Source of the DNA: Glycine soja
Taxonomy: Eukaryota > Streptophyta > Magnoliopsida > Fabales > Fabaceae
Length of the DNA: 64,000 bases
NCBI RefSeq assembly: GCF_004193775.1
Contig: NC_041021.1
Location: 19,746,632 to 19,810,631 of the forward strand
Direction: 5' to 3'
Positions within the stretch are counted from its first letter, which is position 1. Each line of letters begins with the position of its first letter. The notes beneath the pieces were generated by a model. It worked only from the letters and a program-made list of their open reading frames with translations, was not told the origin of the DNA and searched no databases. Made by a program: the position numbers and the translations under genes. Below, in pieces: positions 29,905 to 40,782 of the stretch.

Positions 29905-32480
29905 TGTGACATCCTCTACCCCGACATATAAATAAATAAAATATATAAAAAATATCGGTAAACAAATTCACACGGGTAAAAGGTTCACATTCACTTCACT
30001 ATTATCAATTAAAACTTATTAAAAATTATATTCGGCTCGAAACAAGGCCGTCAAAATTTACAAAAATATTTTGTTAAATCAGTGAGATAAAATAAAATAG
30101 ACTAACATTATGCAATTAATATAAAACTCATGCCCCATTGTCACATCCTATCAGAGCATTGTGTCCCGATGTCCTTCAGCACAAGGTTCCTTTAAGCACT
30201 TCACCTAGCCATCTGCTCCCCCAAACACAAGGTTCAAGATCATCACAGGATCCAAACACAAACAGCAAACCGGGAGTGAGTTATCACATTCCTAACTACT
30301 AGAGAGAAACAAAACAACATATAGTAGCCAAATACAATTTACTTAGCATATCTCACATTATTTCATCACTTTGTCATTCAAAATTCACTTTTCATCTATC
30401 AATCACACTTTTCAATCATCAATCACATTACACAAGAATCACACGTTCTGATCAAGACATAATAACATCTCAATTTCATAATAAACAATTAGCAAGCGCA
30501 TGAGACAATTTATGCTAAGACTCAAGCCTATATGCAATGTGGTACCATGTCAGTGAAAAACCTCGTCGGGCGCCTAGGAGTACATGACAAGACAAACCAC
30601 ACAATAGTAAGTCAAGTCACTCTCACTAGGTAATATCATAGGGAGACCAGTCAGGGTCACAGTGTTTTGCGAGAATGCTCCAACCATATGGGTTCAACAT
30701 AGGCTTAAAGGAGCACTCAAACCGTGTGACCCCCAAGGCCTACACTCCGAAGAGTCCGTCAGGGCCTCTCCCTCCTGATTCAGGTCCAACCCAGAAAATA
30801 TTTTAGCACACAGACTCTATCTATGAACTGTACAAAACACACGACTCCTCAATTGTTTTCAAAATAATTTTAACTCGTCGCCTTTTAAGGGTCTTATCAT
30901 TAACTCGTCATCCTTAAAGGGGCTTAACATTAACTCGTCGTCCAAAAAGGGACTTAGCATTAACTCGTCGCCCTAAAAGGGACTCAACATCAACTCGTCG
31001 CCCTAAAAGGGACTTAGCATTAACTCGTCGCCCTTGAAGGGACTTATGATCGTGTGATTGTACAATTCATAGTTCACAACTCAATGCACATATATATCTC
31101 AATCATATACATACTCAATTTATCACATACACTTAATCCCAATCACAATGGTATAATCTCAATTTAACATGTTATCACACCTCATGAATCATATACACTT
31201 TACCTATGAACTATGCAATACACACATCCACTCAATTGTTTTCAAAATCATTTTAACTCGTCGGGTTCCCACAGTGGATCCCATCACAATACTCGTCGCC
31301 CTTAAAGGGTCTTACAATTGTGTGATTGCACAGTTCATAGTTCATAACTCAATACACATGTATTTCATCATCTGTCACATGTTCAATTTATCACATACTC
31401 ACAGTTTGAATCATCATTTCATAACCTCAATATAACAATTTATATAAAAGACTATCACAACATGAGGACTAAAACCCCTCAAATAATATTACACAATTAT
31501 ATCAAAATCATAGGTCGAAATATACAAATATCAAGAGCACAGTTTATCAAGCAATTTTCATTAGGACATCAATATTTTATTTATAATCATAAAGGAAAAA
31601 TTGCAATTTAACAAACATCCCAAAATAAAACCCCAATTTAATCCTCTAAGGATCCCTACACATGTTCTCACGTGTCTTCAGTCAGTGATAGTAACATCTC
31701 TAGCGGTTTCCTGAGATTCCTCCAGTTATTCCTCCGACTGCTCTGATAGAATTCCCAAACGTCAGAGAGACGGATAAGAGATTGAAACTTCAACTTGTAC
31801 TGTCTTCATGCGATTCCGTTTTCTCCCTCCACGAATATTATCTTGAAAATCCCGACGGTGGAAGTGTGCGAAATTGAATTTCGAACAACATATCCAAATT
31901 TCATGAAAATCCAACGGTTAACGAAACCGGGATCATAGTTTTACCGAGACAATTTTGGGTTTCTGCGGGAAATTAAAATGCTACAATGAGAAGGGTTTTC
32001 CTCTAAGCTCAGATATGATTTTGAAATTCCCAACAGTGAGAATGTTCGAAATTGGGTTGCGAACATGGTACTCAAATTTCACGACGATCCAACGGTGAAC
32101 GAGTCCGAGATCGTCGTTTTTCTGAGACAGGTTTGGTGGGCTGCGGGAAAAAGAAAGGGTTTTGAGAGGAGAAGGGGAAAAACGAAAATGAGGTCAAAAA
32201 GAGGCACCTGACTTAACATAACTATTTATACCTAGGGTATTCAGCCTATCATTTACTCTATATTTATTTATTTATTTATTTTATAAAAACAAACTCTATT
32301 TTATTTTCTATCAAACAAATAAATGAAATACCCTTTTTATTTTCTCTCAAATCATTATTTTAATTAATAATTATATCTCCTTATTTATTTATTTATAAAA
32401 TCTCATCATTTTTCTAAAACTCTATTTATTTATAAATAACAATCCTTTTTAATCTAGATTACAAAAATTGGGATGTTACA
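29905..32480 (+). repeat. 2.6-kb solo LTR with internal 30-bp tandem repeats
   Basis: Begins TGTGACATCCTC and ends TTGGGATGTTACA (inverted-repeat ends). It is flanked by GGTAG at 29900-29904 and 32481-32485. It has no coding capacity. It contains six 30-bp units at 30871-31050 and a larger diverged duplication (about 30830-31100 versus 31205-31370). Ends ...GATGTTACA are typical of gypsy LTRs whose next bases pair with tRNA-Met, so + orientation is likely. Confidence 0.92.
30871..31050 (+). repeat. Six 30-bp tandem repeats in the solo LTR
   Basis: Units begin at 30871, 30901, 30931, 30961, 30991 and 31021, each exactly 30 bases. The consensus starts TAACTCGTCGCCCTAAAAGG and the unit ends GACTTAGCAT. 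There are no spacers. A seventh partial unit lies near 31254-31316. Tandem enhancer-like repeats are common in LTR U3 regions. Confidence 0.97.
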
Positions 32481-33519
32481 GGTAGAGACACTCATGTATC
32501 TGCACCTACCCCCGGTGGTTGGCCGCCTGCTGGCGAACCAAGTGCTGTAGATAACGCTCCATGCCTAGTGATCAAGCGGGATCGGCCTGATGAGGTGGTG
32601 GCATTGCGTCTGCGGCCTGAGGTGCATCACCCTGCGCCTGCCTAGGTGTGCAATACTTCTTGATGAAAGCCCAGGTGATCGGCGGTCGGATCACCTTAAT
32701 AGGGGTGACGGGAACCCTGAATGACTGGCAGAGGTCCGTGATCAATGCCGGAAACCCCAGGGCCCTGTTAAACTTATCCGGGTCTAGAGGGTGCCTGGTG
32801 GGTGGCATACCTGTAAACAAATAGATGGCGTCAGCAATCACCTGGGCCACGTGGACGCTCATCCGTGTCTGGATGGCATACACCAACTGACACTTCGGCA
32901 GAGGGAGATCGGAGTTATGATCGTTAGGCAAGACATTGCTGAGCATCAATGTCATCCACGTCTGGGTCAAGGTGGTCATGTTGGTGCGCATGATCCGCAC
33001 CCGTCTCCCTGCAGCGGTCCGGGCGAAATCCTGCCCTGGTGTGCATAACAGCTGGGCAATGGCCTCTTCGTCGAACCCGTCGGCCCTGTTCCTCCTCTGA
33101 CTGAACTCGCACTCCTGGCCTTCCTCCAACACTAGTGGGTCACCCAGGAACTGGCTGAGGGCATCTGCGTCAAAAGTTATCCACTGACCCTTCACCCATG
33201 AACGCATGTCTCGCACTCCCTCCTCTGTGGGCCAAGCATTAGCGTAAAACTCCAGGACTACCTCAGGGTCAAACTTAGCCGTGGGAGTCACCAGCGACGT
33301 CCAATGTCTACGAGCTATCTCCTCCTGAAAATCTGTATACTCATCCTCCCTGAGCTGGACGCGCCTCTCTCTGTGGAACAACCATCCTTTGATGGCCTCG
33401 AAGCGCTGCTGGTGCTCGACACTCCGGAAACGGTGGCTATCAAACTCGGGGGCAGCACTGGACCCTTCAGCCGCAGCGTCTCTCCTAGACCTCTTCGCGA
33501 AAAGCTTTTTCGGAGCCAT

Positions 33520-34901
33520 TTCCTGCGAGGACAAACATTTGGAAATTTAATTTACAAGGAAATTCTATTTTAAAGCAAAAACGACATACTAATCTTTTCG
33601 ACTTAGAACAAACTTGCGCACACATTTCCCTGAAGAAGAACATTTATGAACGTGCATACGCACAAAATATCCTTCTATCTATATCAATATACAAAGATAT
33701 TCAAAACATTCTAGCTACTTATATCCCACACATATTTTTTTGAAAAGAATTCATATATGCATGCTCAAGGTATTGTGCCAAAATTACATATGTCCGTATT
33801 CAAAGTATTTTGCTACCAAAAATTACATACGCACATTCAAGGTATCTTACTACTTAAATTAACATACAAATTAATACAGTTTTTTTTTTGTGTTGTTTCA
33901 TTCACATTTATTTATACATATATGAACATTTGAGAGCCAATTTCATGTCATGCACACACTTGCATTTATTTGAAAAGGAATTTTCATGCCATCTATCTAC
34001 ACTTTGAAAGGCAATTCCATATCATATGTTCATTTTGGGAAACATTCTCGTGCCACATTCAAACATGTGTACATTTATAAAGCCCTTGACCACCTATTCA
34101 ACATATACATGCTTTATTTGAAGGGTCTTTGTCTCTTGCTACCTATTCTATATATACATGTACATGGTGAATAACATGTTCACAGCATCTAGGCGCAAAG
34201 AAAACATCAAGGTGCAGCCCAAACCAAAAGCTGGCCTAAAAGGGGAATCCTCACCAACATGCTCTCACTTTCATGCCCTCTTGTATTGAAATCAAGAGCT
34301 TGGGTTCCTAGGCCTACAATCACATTCGGGCACATATTCTAGCTCCTACTAGTTGTCCGAACACTAAAAAATAGCATCCATATATGCACAAGTAAAATCC
34401 CCAAGCAAAAATTCACAAACCCATGCGCAAATGCCATTGAGGCATTTCACCGAGCACTTGGTGGGCGCATGTTTAGGCATGAAAATTTGGGGAATGGGGG
34501 CAAAGTGTCATGCCCAATTGCTTCAGAATGCTCCATAGGCCTAAGGCCATCCCTTACAACCCCCTAACTCAAACCAACAAGCATGAAACAAAGCCAAAAT
34601 TGCTCCACAGATTTGGGCACATTCACACAATTTAGAGCACCAAAAGAAGACCAAGATACATCAATGGAAAGCTAGAAAGCTCAAGAATGAGATACTTACT
34701 TGTTGGAGTGAGTAGGAGTATAAAAAATGAAAGCAAAATGCAACAAAAGGTGGCTTGGGGGCGCAAAAATGGCAAGTCCTGTAGCTTTGGCGTTTTTGAA
34801 AGTTGGCGGGGGGGGGGGGGAGTTTTGGATGGAGAAAAACTCCCCCTCCCTCGTTGTTATGTTTCCAGGTGCAGGGGTGCTCGCCCAGGTGAGCTAACCT
34901 G

Positions 34902-34953
<52 letters not shown>

Positions 34954-35480
34954 CAGGGAAGACATAAGTACGACTCTCTACGGGTCGACGTTCGCTTACT
35001 CGAACCCCCTTAAGGGTAGATGAGGCATCCGATATTTACCTTAAAGACACCACAATAATAATTACTGGGAGTTTAAAGGATACTAGGCTGTCCCTCAGCT
35101 GTGCTTCCCGCTTGTCCAGAGCTGGGCATGAGATGAAGATCTATCGATCGTGATCCTAGCCTCTACTCGCGTCCGTCCCTAAGCACATGAAAGTAGGAAA
35201 TGACATCACGCAGCAAACCGTGGCCACGTTACCGTTTTACCTTGATTGGTTTCTGCCTTTAGCCCCATCCCGACATTTGATAACAAAATATGCATGCGTA
35301 TGCGTATGCATGAGTGTTTTCAAATGCAATAATCCTTTTAGTGAAAGCTGGTCAGGTTCAGTTTTAATTAAGTGCTTCGGACATCCCATGGACTGAGCGA
35401 AAAGGCTTAGGTTATCACAAACTGCACATGGTTTAAAGCACAAAGTGAGGACTGAAGCCTCAATCCCATGTTCTCTTCTT
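33520..35480 (-). other. Leader/LTR-like DNA of the decayed element and 3' flank of the Ogre pol
   Basis: No supported coding sequence. The minus strand from about 34900 to 33530 looks like a long leader or LTR (T-rich, AACAAGTAAGTATCTC donor-like site near 34690) spliced to the acceptor before 33519. A G-run lies at 34807-34820 and (TA)n at 34904-34951, which may mark the junction with the Ogre element on the right. The Ogre 3' LTR (it should end in GGTCGCATCCCAACA) is not seen here, so that element is truncated. Confidence 0.4.
34904..34951. repeat. (TA)n microsatellite
   Basis: About 24 TA units, uninterrupted, at a probable junction between two decayed retroelements. Confidence 0.95.
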
Positions 35481-35590
35481 TTAAAAGACTGTAACGAGAA
35501 AATTACAGCGGATAGGAATCCCTAGGGGAAACCAAGAAGAACACACAAAAATAAAAGAACATGCAGCGACTTCCTCAATTGCCTCAAATC

Positions 35591-36584
35591 CTAAGCATAG
35601 TATCGCTTGACAACATTGGAGTTCACGGGTGAAGGTAGCTCCTCGCCATCCATGTTGGTAAGCACCAGAGGCCCTCCGGAAAAAACCCTTTTTACAACGA
35701 AAGGCCCTTCGTAGTTCGGGGCCCACTTCCCTCGATTATCTTTAACAGCGTGGGACATCTTTTTCAGCACAAGGTCCCCCTCATGGAACTTGCACGAGCG
35801 CACCTTTTTGTTGATACAGGCACCCATGGCTCATGGCCGTCAAGCGCTTACCTTCAATAAGGTTGAGTTGGTCGTAGCGTGTTTGAGCCCACTCTGATTC
35901 TTCTAGGCCTGATTCTGCTAGTATCCTCTGGGAAGGGACCTCTACCTCAAACGGGAGTACCACTTCCATTCCATAAACCAAGGAGTATGGTGTTGCCCCA
36001 GTAGAAGTTCATACCGAAGTTTAGTACCCATGTAGGGCAAAAGGCAATATCTCATGCCAATCTTTGTACGACACTGTCATCTTCTGAATAATTTTCTTAA
36101 TATTCTTATTGGCTGCTTCCACGGCTCCGTTCATCTTTGGTCAGTAGGGCGTGGAATTGTGATGCTGGATTTTGATATCCACGCACATTTCCTGCATCAT
36201 TTTGTTATTCAGATTGGTGCCATTATCAGTAATGATCTTCCTAGGGAGTCCGTACCGACAAATCAGCTCCCTCTTTATGAATCTGACCACCACACTCCTC
36301 GTGACATTGGTGTAGGAAGCCGCTTCGACCCATTTGGTGAAATAATCTATCGCCACGAGAATGAAGCGATGATCGTTCGAAGCCTTGGGTTTGATGGCCC
36401 CTATGATGTCTATCCCCCACATGGAAAAAGGCCAAGGGGCAGACATGACATTTAGAGGATGTGGCAGAACATTGACGTTGTCCGCGAACGCTCGACATTT
36501 ATGGCATTTCCTTACATGGGTGCAAGTAATAACCTGCTTTAAGAATCTTCCGGGCCATAGCATGCCCATTGGCGTGCGTTCCAA
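35591..36584 (-). pseudogene. Ogre integrase
   Basis: Minus strand. 'CHKCRAFAD' ends the zinc-binding part. 'MWGIDIIGAI' carries the first catalytic Asp, 'GLPRKIITDNGTNLNN' the second, and 'MNGAVEAANKNIKKI' the Glu (near 36125, after a TAG at 36141-36143). The core continues with 'GMEVVLPFEVEVPSQRIL' and the C-terminal 'CKFHEGDLVLKKMSHAVKD', 'WAPNYEGPFVVKRVF'. It ends at TAG 35591-35593. Two or three frame changes separate the pieces. Confidence 0.88.
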
Positions 36585-37150
36585 ACGAACCCTCGTGGAC
36601 TTCCTCGATCATGTGGTTTGCCTCTTTGGCATCCACGCATCGCAGGAGGGTCATGCCATGGTTTCTCTTGTATAGGATACTTTCGCTCATGAAGAAACCG
36701 GCCGCCAATCTCCCCAATGTTCTTTTGTTGTTGTCGGAAGCCTCCAGTGGGTACTCTTTGCTTTCAACGTATCGCTTGATATCGAAATACCAAGGCTTAC
36801 CGTCCCGCTCCTCTTCCACCTGACAATAATGCGCGGGTTTGCCACGACACCAGAACTCAATGTACGGTAGGTCCCCGTGCGATGTTAGCTGGAACATGGG
36901 TGCCAAAGTGGCGAGCGCATCCGCCATTTGAGTTTCCTCTCGGGGAACGTGATGGAAGGAGATCTCATCAAAGGAACCAGCCAATTCCTTGATATAGGCT
37001 TGGTAGGGTATCAATTTGGGGTCTCTAGTTTCCCATTCCCCTCTCAGTTGGTGGATCACCAGTGCTGAGTCCCCGTACACCTTGAGTGCTCAATTGTCGC
37101 CTGGACGGTCAAGGCGCACGCTTCATACTCAACCATATTGTTGGTGCAGT
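36499..37150 (-). pseudogene. Ogre second (archaeal-type) RNase H and linker to integrase
   Basis: Minus strand. 'NNMVEYEACALTVQA' (Glu of the active site) lies near 37130, and 'VYGDSALVIHQLRGEWETRD' (catalytic Asp) near 37080. 'SFHHVPREETQMADALATLA' (last Asp) lies near 36930. This RVT_3-type domain is additional to the normal gypsy RNase H. The first part is in a different frame from 37080 on. A tandem duplication of CAAACAAGGCCATGATGTCC at 37215-37234 and 37261-37280 damages the region just before it. The linker contains the integrase H-H motif ('EEVHEGSFGTHANGHAMA'). Confidence 0.85.
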
Positions 37151-38836
37151 CAAACCCCAGCCTGGCTGTGAAAGGTACACATTGATTGTCTGGAGAGACC
37201 AATACTGCCCCAAACAAGGCCATGATGTCCACTTGTCTCGGTCCTCATCTAGCTTTTCCTCAAACAAGGCCATGATGTCCTCATCCGGGAATTTGGGATG
37301 CATGGGCTGATAGTCGTTGAGAGGCTGCTGAGCCAAATAATCTGCCAAGGCACTTCCTTTTATCACCTTTTGGGTGACGTAGACTATATCGAACTCGGAT
37401 AGCAAAACTTGCCACCGAGCGATTCGCCCTGTGAGAGCAAGCTTCTCAAAGATGTACTTAACTGGGTCCATCTTGGATATCAACCAGGTGGTATGGCTCA
37501 ACATGTATTGTCTTAGACGGTGGGACGCCCAGACTAAAGCACAACACGTTCTTTCGAGCAGGGAGTAGTTCATCTCACAGGCCGTGAACTTCTTACTCAG
37601 GTAGTAGACAGCGCGCTCTCTCTTCCCGGACTCGTCATGTTGCCCCAACATACATCCCATCGACTCGTCCAAAATCGTCATATACAAGATGAGAGGCCTT
37701 CCGGGTACCGGCGGCATAAGCACAGGAGGGTTCATGAGACACTGTTTGATCCTTCCAAATGCCTCTTGACAATCCTCATTCCAATGGACGAATTGGTTTT
37801 TGCGTAAAAGTTTGAATAATGGCTCACAAATAGCGGTGAGCTGTGATATGAATCTGACAATATAATTCAAACGTCCCAAGAAACCTCGGACCTGCCTCTC
37901 GGTACGGGGTTCCGACATCTCAAGGATGGCTTTCACCTTTTCAGGGTCCACCTCTATCCCTTTTTGGCTCATGATGAAACCTAGCAATTCCCCTGATTTG
38001 ACCCCGAAGGTGCACTTAGCGGGGTTTAACCTTAATTGATATTTCCTAAACCTTTCGAACAACTTTCGTAGGTTGACAAGGTGTTCCTCCTTGGTCTTAG
38101 ACTTGGCAATTATGTCGTCCACATAGACCTCGATTTCTCGGTGCATCATATTGTGGAACAAAGCTACCATAGCCCGTTGATAAGTTGCCCCGACGTTCTT
38201 GAGTCCAAAGGACATCACCTTAGAACAGAACGTCCCCCACAAGGTGACGAAGGTAGTCTTTTCTATATCCTCCGACGCCATTTTTATCTGATTGTAACCG
38301 GAGAACCCATACGTGAAGGAAAACAAAGCGAAATTAGCCGTTTTATCCACGAGGATATCGATGTGCGGCAGAGGAAAATTGTCTTTGGGACTGGCTCGAT
38401 TTAGGTCCCGATAATCCACACATATTCGCACCTTCCCATCCTTCTTAGGGACTGGTACAATGTTGGCAACCCATTTTGGGTAATGAGCAGTAGCCAAAAA
38501 ACCAGCGGCAAATTGTTTCTTTACCTCTTCTTTTATTTTCAAGGATGTCTCGGGCTTCATCCTCCTCATCTTTTGTTTTACTGGGGAACACTCAGGATTT
38601 AGAGGTAATCTGTGCTGTACGATGTCAGAACTCAAATCGGGCATATCTTGGTATGACCAGACAAAGATGTCTTGGTAGTCTTTTAGCAGGGCTATCAATT
38701 CTTCACGGATGGGTGTGGTCATACCCATGCCTATCTTTACTTCCTTTTTCCCACTGCCGGTTCCTAAGTCCACTAGTTCTGTCTCTTCTTGATGAGGCCC
38801 CATCTCTTGGTCCTCATGGGCGACTATCTTTTCCAA
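37109..38836 (-). pseudogene. Ogre reverse transcriptase and gypsy-type RNase H, mutated catalytic Asp
   Basis: Minus strand, 575 codons open. 'VWSYQDMPDLSSDIVQHRLP' and 'ANIVPVPKKDGKVRICVDYR' open the palm. Motif A reads 'FSFTYGFSGYNQIKMA' where the family has FMDGFSGYNQ, so the first catalytic Asp is replaced by Tyr. The second box 'VYVDDIIAKSK' is intact. RNase H follows: 'YMTILDESMGCMLGQHDESG' and 'YYLSKKFTACEMNY'. The frame then runs into a region (37300-37109) scrambled by a small duplication. One long frame with a dead active site suggests loss by point mutation. Confidence 0.9.
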
Positions 38837-39126
38837 CTTCGGGGGAAGTCCTACATCTTCGTCTTCTTCACCCTCCGTCTGATCTGTTTCTTGCTTGAAA
38901 TCGATGGTCGGGTCCCAGGTATTAGTACCTTCGAGGGACTCGTCATCGGATCTAGCGTTTTAAACGTAAAGAAATAAACATGCAAATGAATGAGAATGGG
39001 TAGAGACGCAGGAACAGATGAAGAAAGATCTTTATATTATAAAATCAGGAACAAAAGACATAAAGCCTTAACAAAAGGAAACTCTAAAGCCTAGGCCCAA
39101 CCGTAGAGTTTAAAAGCCACAAAGGG

Positions 39127-40230
39127 TTACATTATGCTTGTCGCGTAAATGTCAGGGCGCTCCTCCACTTTCCAATTTCCTAGTCGAAAACCAGGAGGGC
39201 ATGGTCGTACCAAATCCGACCCACTCGGAGCGTCATCCTCGCATATCGCAATGACTTGGCCTTCGTGTCCTAGACCCGCGCTTATAAAGCTCCTACTGAT
39301 GTGGCAGGGCGGGCTCCCTTCGACTTCTCGTCCCAATTGCGAGCCTTGACTTCCGCTCTTTCTTCCCGCAACACTTTTCCTTATGTCCGCTTGTGTGGGT
39401 TTATAGCCTAACCCAAACTTCCCACGGTTTCCTCTGGTGCTTATCAGGCTGGTTCTGTCGCCGCCGTTCTTGCCTAAACCCATTCCGGGATTGTAACAAT
39501 TCCCCAACATCACCCGGGCCACTATCATCGCCGTATCGGACAGGCAAGGTTGTCCAAAGAAGGAATCTACAGAGGCAATGCTTACTACCTCAAAAGATTA
39601 GAAGGCTATTTCTAATGACTCCTTCGCGGCTTCCACATATGGCATAGAGGATGGGCAACTTACCAAGATGTCTTCCTCGCCCGACACAATAACCAAATGC
39701 CCTTCTACTACGAATTTCAATTTTTGGTGGAGTGTAGAGGAAACGACTCCCACCGAGTGAATCCACGGGCGTCCCAAAAGACAGCTGTAAGCCGGGTTAA
39801 TATCCATTACTTGGAAGGTAACCTAACAGGTATGGGGGCCTATCTGTACAGGGAGGTCGATCTCTCCCCTAACCTCTCGGCGGGTGCCGTCGAAGGCACG
39901 GACCACCATGGAACTTGGCTTTAGATGGGAAGCGTTAAAGGGTAATTTCTTCAACGTGCTTTTGGGCATTACGTTTAAACTGGAACCATTATCGATGAGC
40001 ACCATGGCCACGACGTGGTCCATGCATTTGACTGATACATGCAAAGCCCTGTTATGTCCTCTCCCCTCGGCAGGGATTTCTTCTTCGGCGAAGGCGAGAT
40101 AGTTGTTGGCGGTGATGTTATTGACAAGTCCTCCAAAGCCTTCTACAGAGATATCTTGGGCCACATGAGCTTCGTTCAAGACCTTTACTAGCAAAGTCTG
40201 ATGAGGCTTAGAGCTCATGAGTAATTCCAA
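39127..40230 (-). pseudogene. Ogre protease followed by a G-patch-like domain
   Basis: Minus strand. The retropepsin active site 'AMVLIDNGSSLNVMPKSTL' is near 40030, followed by '[20 protein letters not shown]' (39807-39598), then in the last frame 'NCYNPGMGLGKNGGDRTSL' near 39490. This glycine pattern is that of a G-patch, an RNA-binding module that also follows the protease in some retroviruses. A TAG/TGA separates each block. The linker before 40230 has the degraded 'HIIQQSEFKVIE' segment. Confidence 0.82.
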
Positions 40231-40782
40231 AAGAGAGACCCTGGTCGGGGTTTTGTTGAGCTACTCAATGACCTTGAACTCACTTTGCTGAATAATGTGG
40301 AGGAACTCGCCTGCCTCCTCTAGCAATACTTCCTTCTTGCCACAACCATCCCTTTTCTCCGGAAGACCTTTCACTGGAATATCCTCGTTCGGAGTGAGGG
40401 TCATTTTGTCATTTTGTTCTTCCACCATCTATGCCTTCCCTTTAACATTTGCGGGTTGTGTCGGCAGGTCGGGGGGTGTAAACACACGACCGCTGCGGGT
40501 CACGCCGCTCAGCCCCGTGATATTGGTTACCTTGGCTGACAATGAGCTGATGTTGGTGGCCTCTTCCTTCCTTTCACTTGGAGGTGCATACCTCCAAGGG
40601 ACTGCGTGGCTGTTTCGGTATGGAAATGGAACAGGTTTAACTACCGAGGGGTATCAAGGCTTTTTGGGAGCTGCGTCTTTGGTGAAATATACCACCAAAG
40701 GCTTAGGCCTTCCAAAACTTCTCTCATCTACGAACTGCATACATATATGCTGCTCTTCCCTCCCCTCATCGCCAACTTCCAG

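Larger units (their letters stand above)
29660..33519 (-). pseudogene. Putative plant transposon protein-type ORF, split by a solo LTR
   Basis: Minus strand. After a splice-acceptor-like GTCCTCGCAG, ATG at 33519-33517 starts 'MAPKKLFAKRSRRDAA'. Conserved blocks follow: 'RFEAIKGWLFHRERRVQL', 'FYANAWPTEEGVRDMRSWV', 'LPKCQLVYAIQTRMSVHVAQ' and 'RPPITWAFIKKYCTPRQ'. TGA at 32572-32574 and a TAG near 32511 follow. The C-terminal part 'HECLY|QFSLSQQGQGFTPF' is split by the solo LTR 29905-32480 exactly at the bar. It resumes at 29904 with 'PTPEQFGAEVAWPGDW'. This matches a family annotated in legumes as 'putative plant transposon protein domain' (from memory). Its function is unknown. It is likely a retroelement ORF rather than a cellular gene. 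Confidence 0.7.

Noticed and set aside
29676..29909. Plus-strand Pro/Arg-rich frames
   Set aside because: The minus strand encodes the C-terminal end of the plant transposon protein-type ORF here; the plus frames are antisense shadows.
30871..31050. Regular 30-bp repeats resembling a CRISPR array
   Set aside because: The units are directly adjacent with no spacers, they lie inside a solo LTR, and the DNA is eukaryotic.
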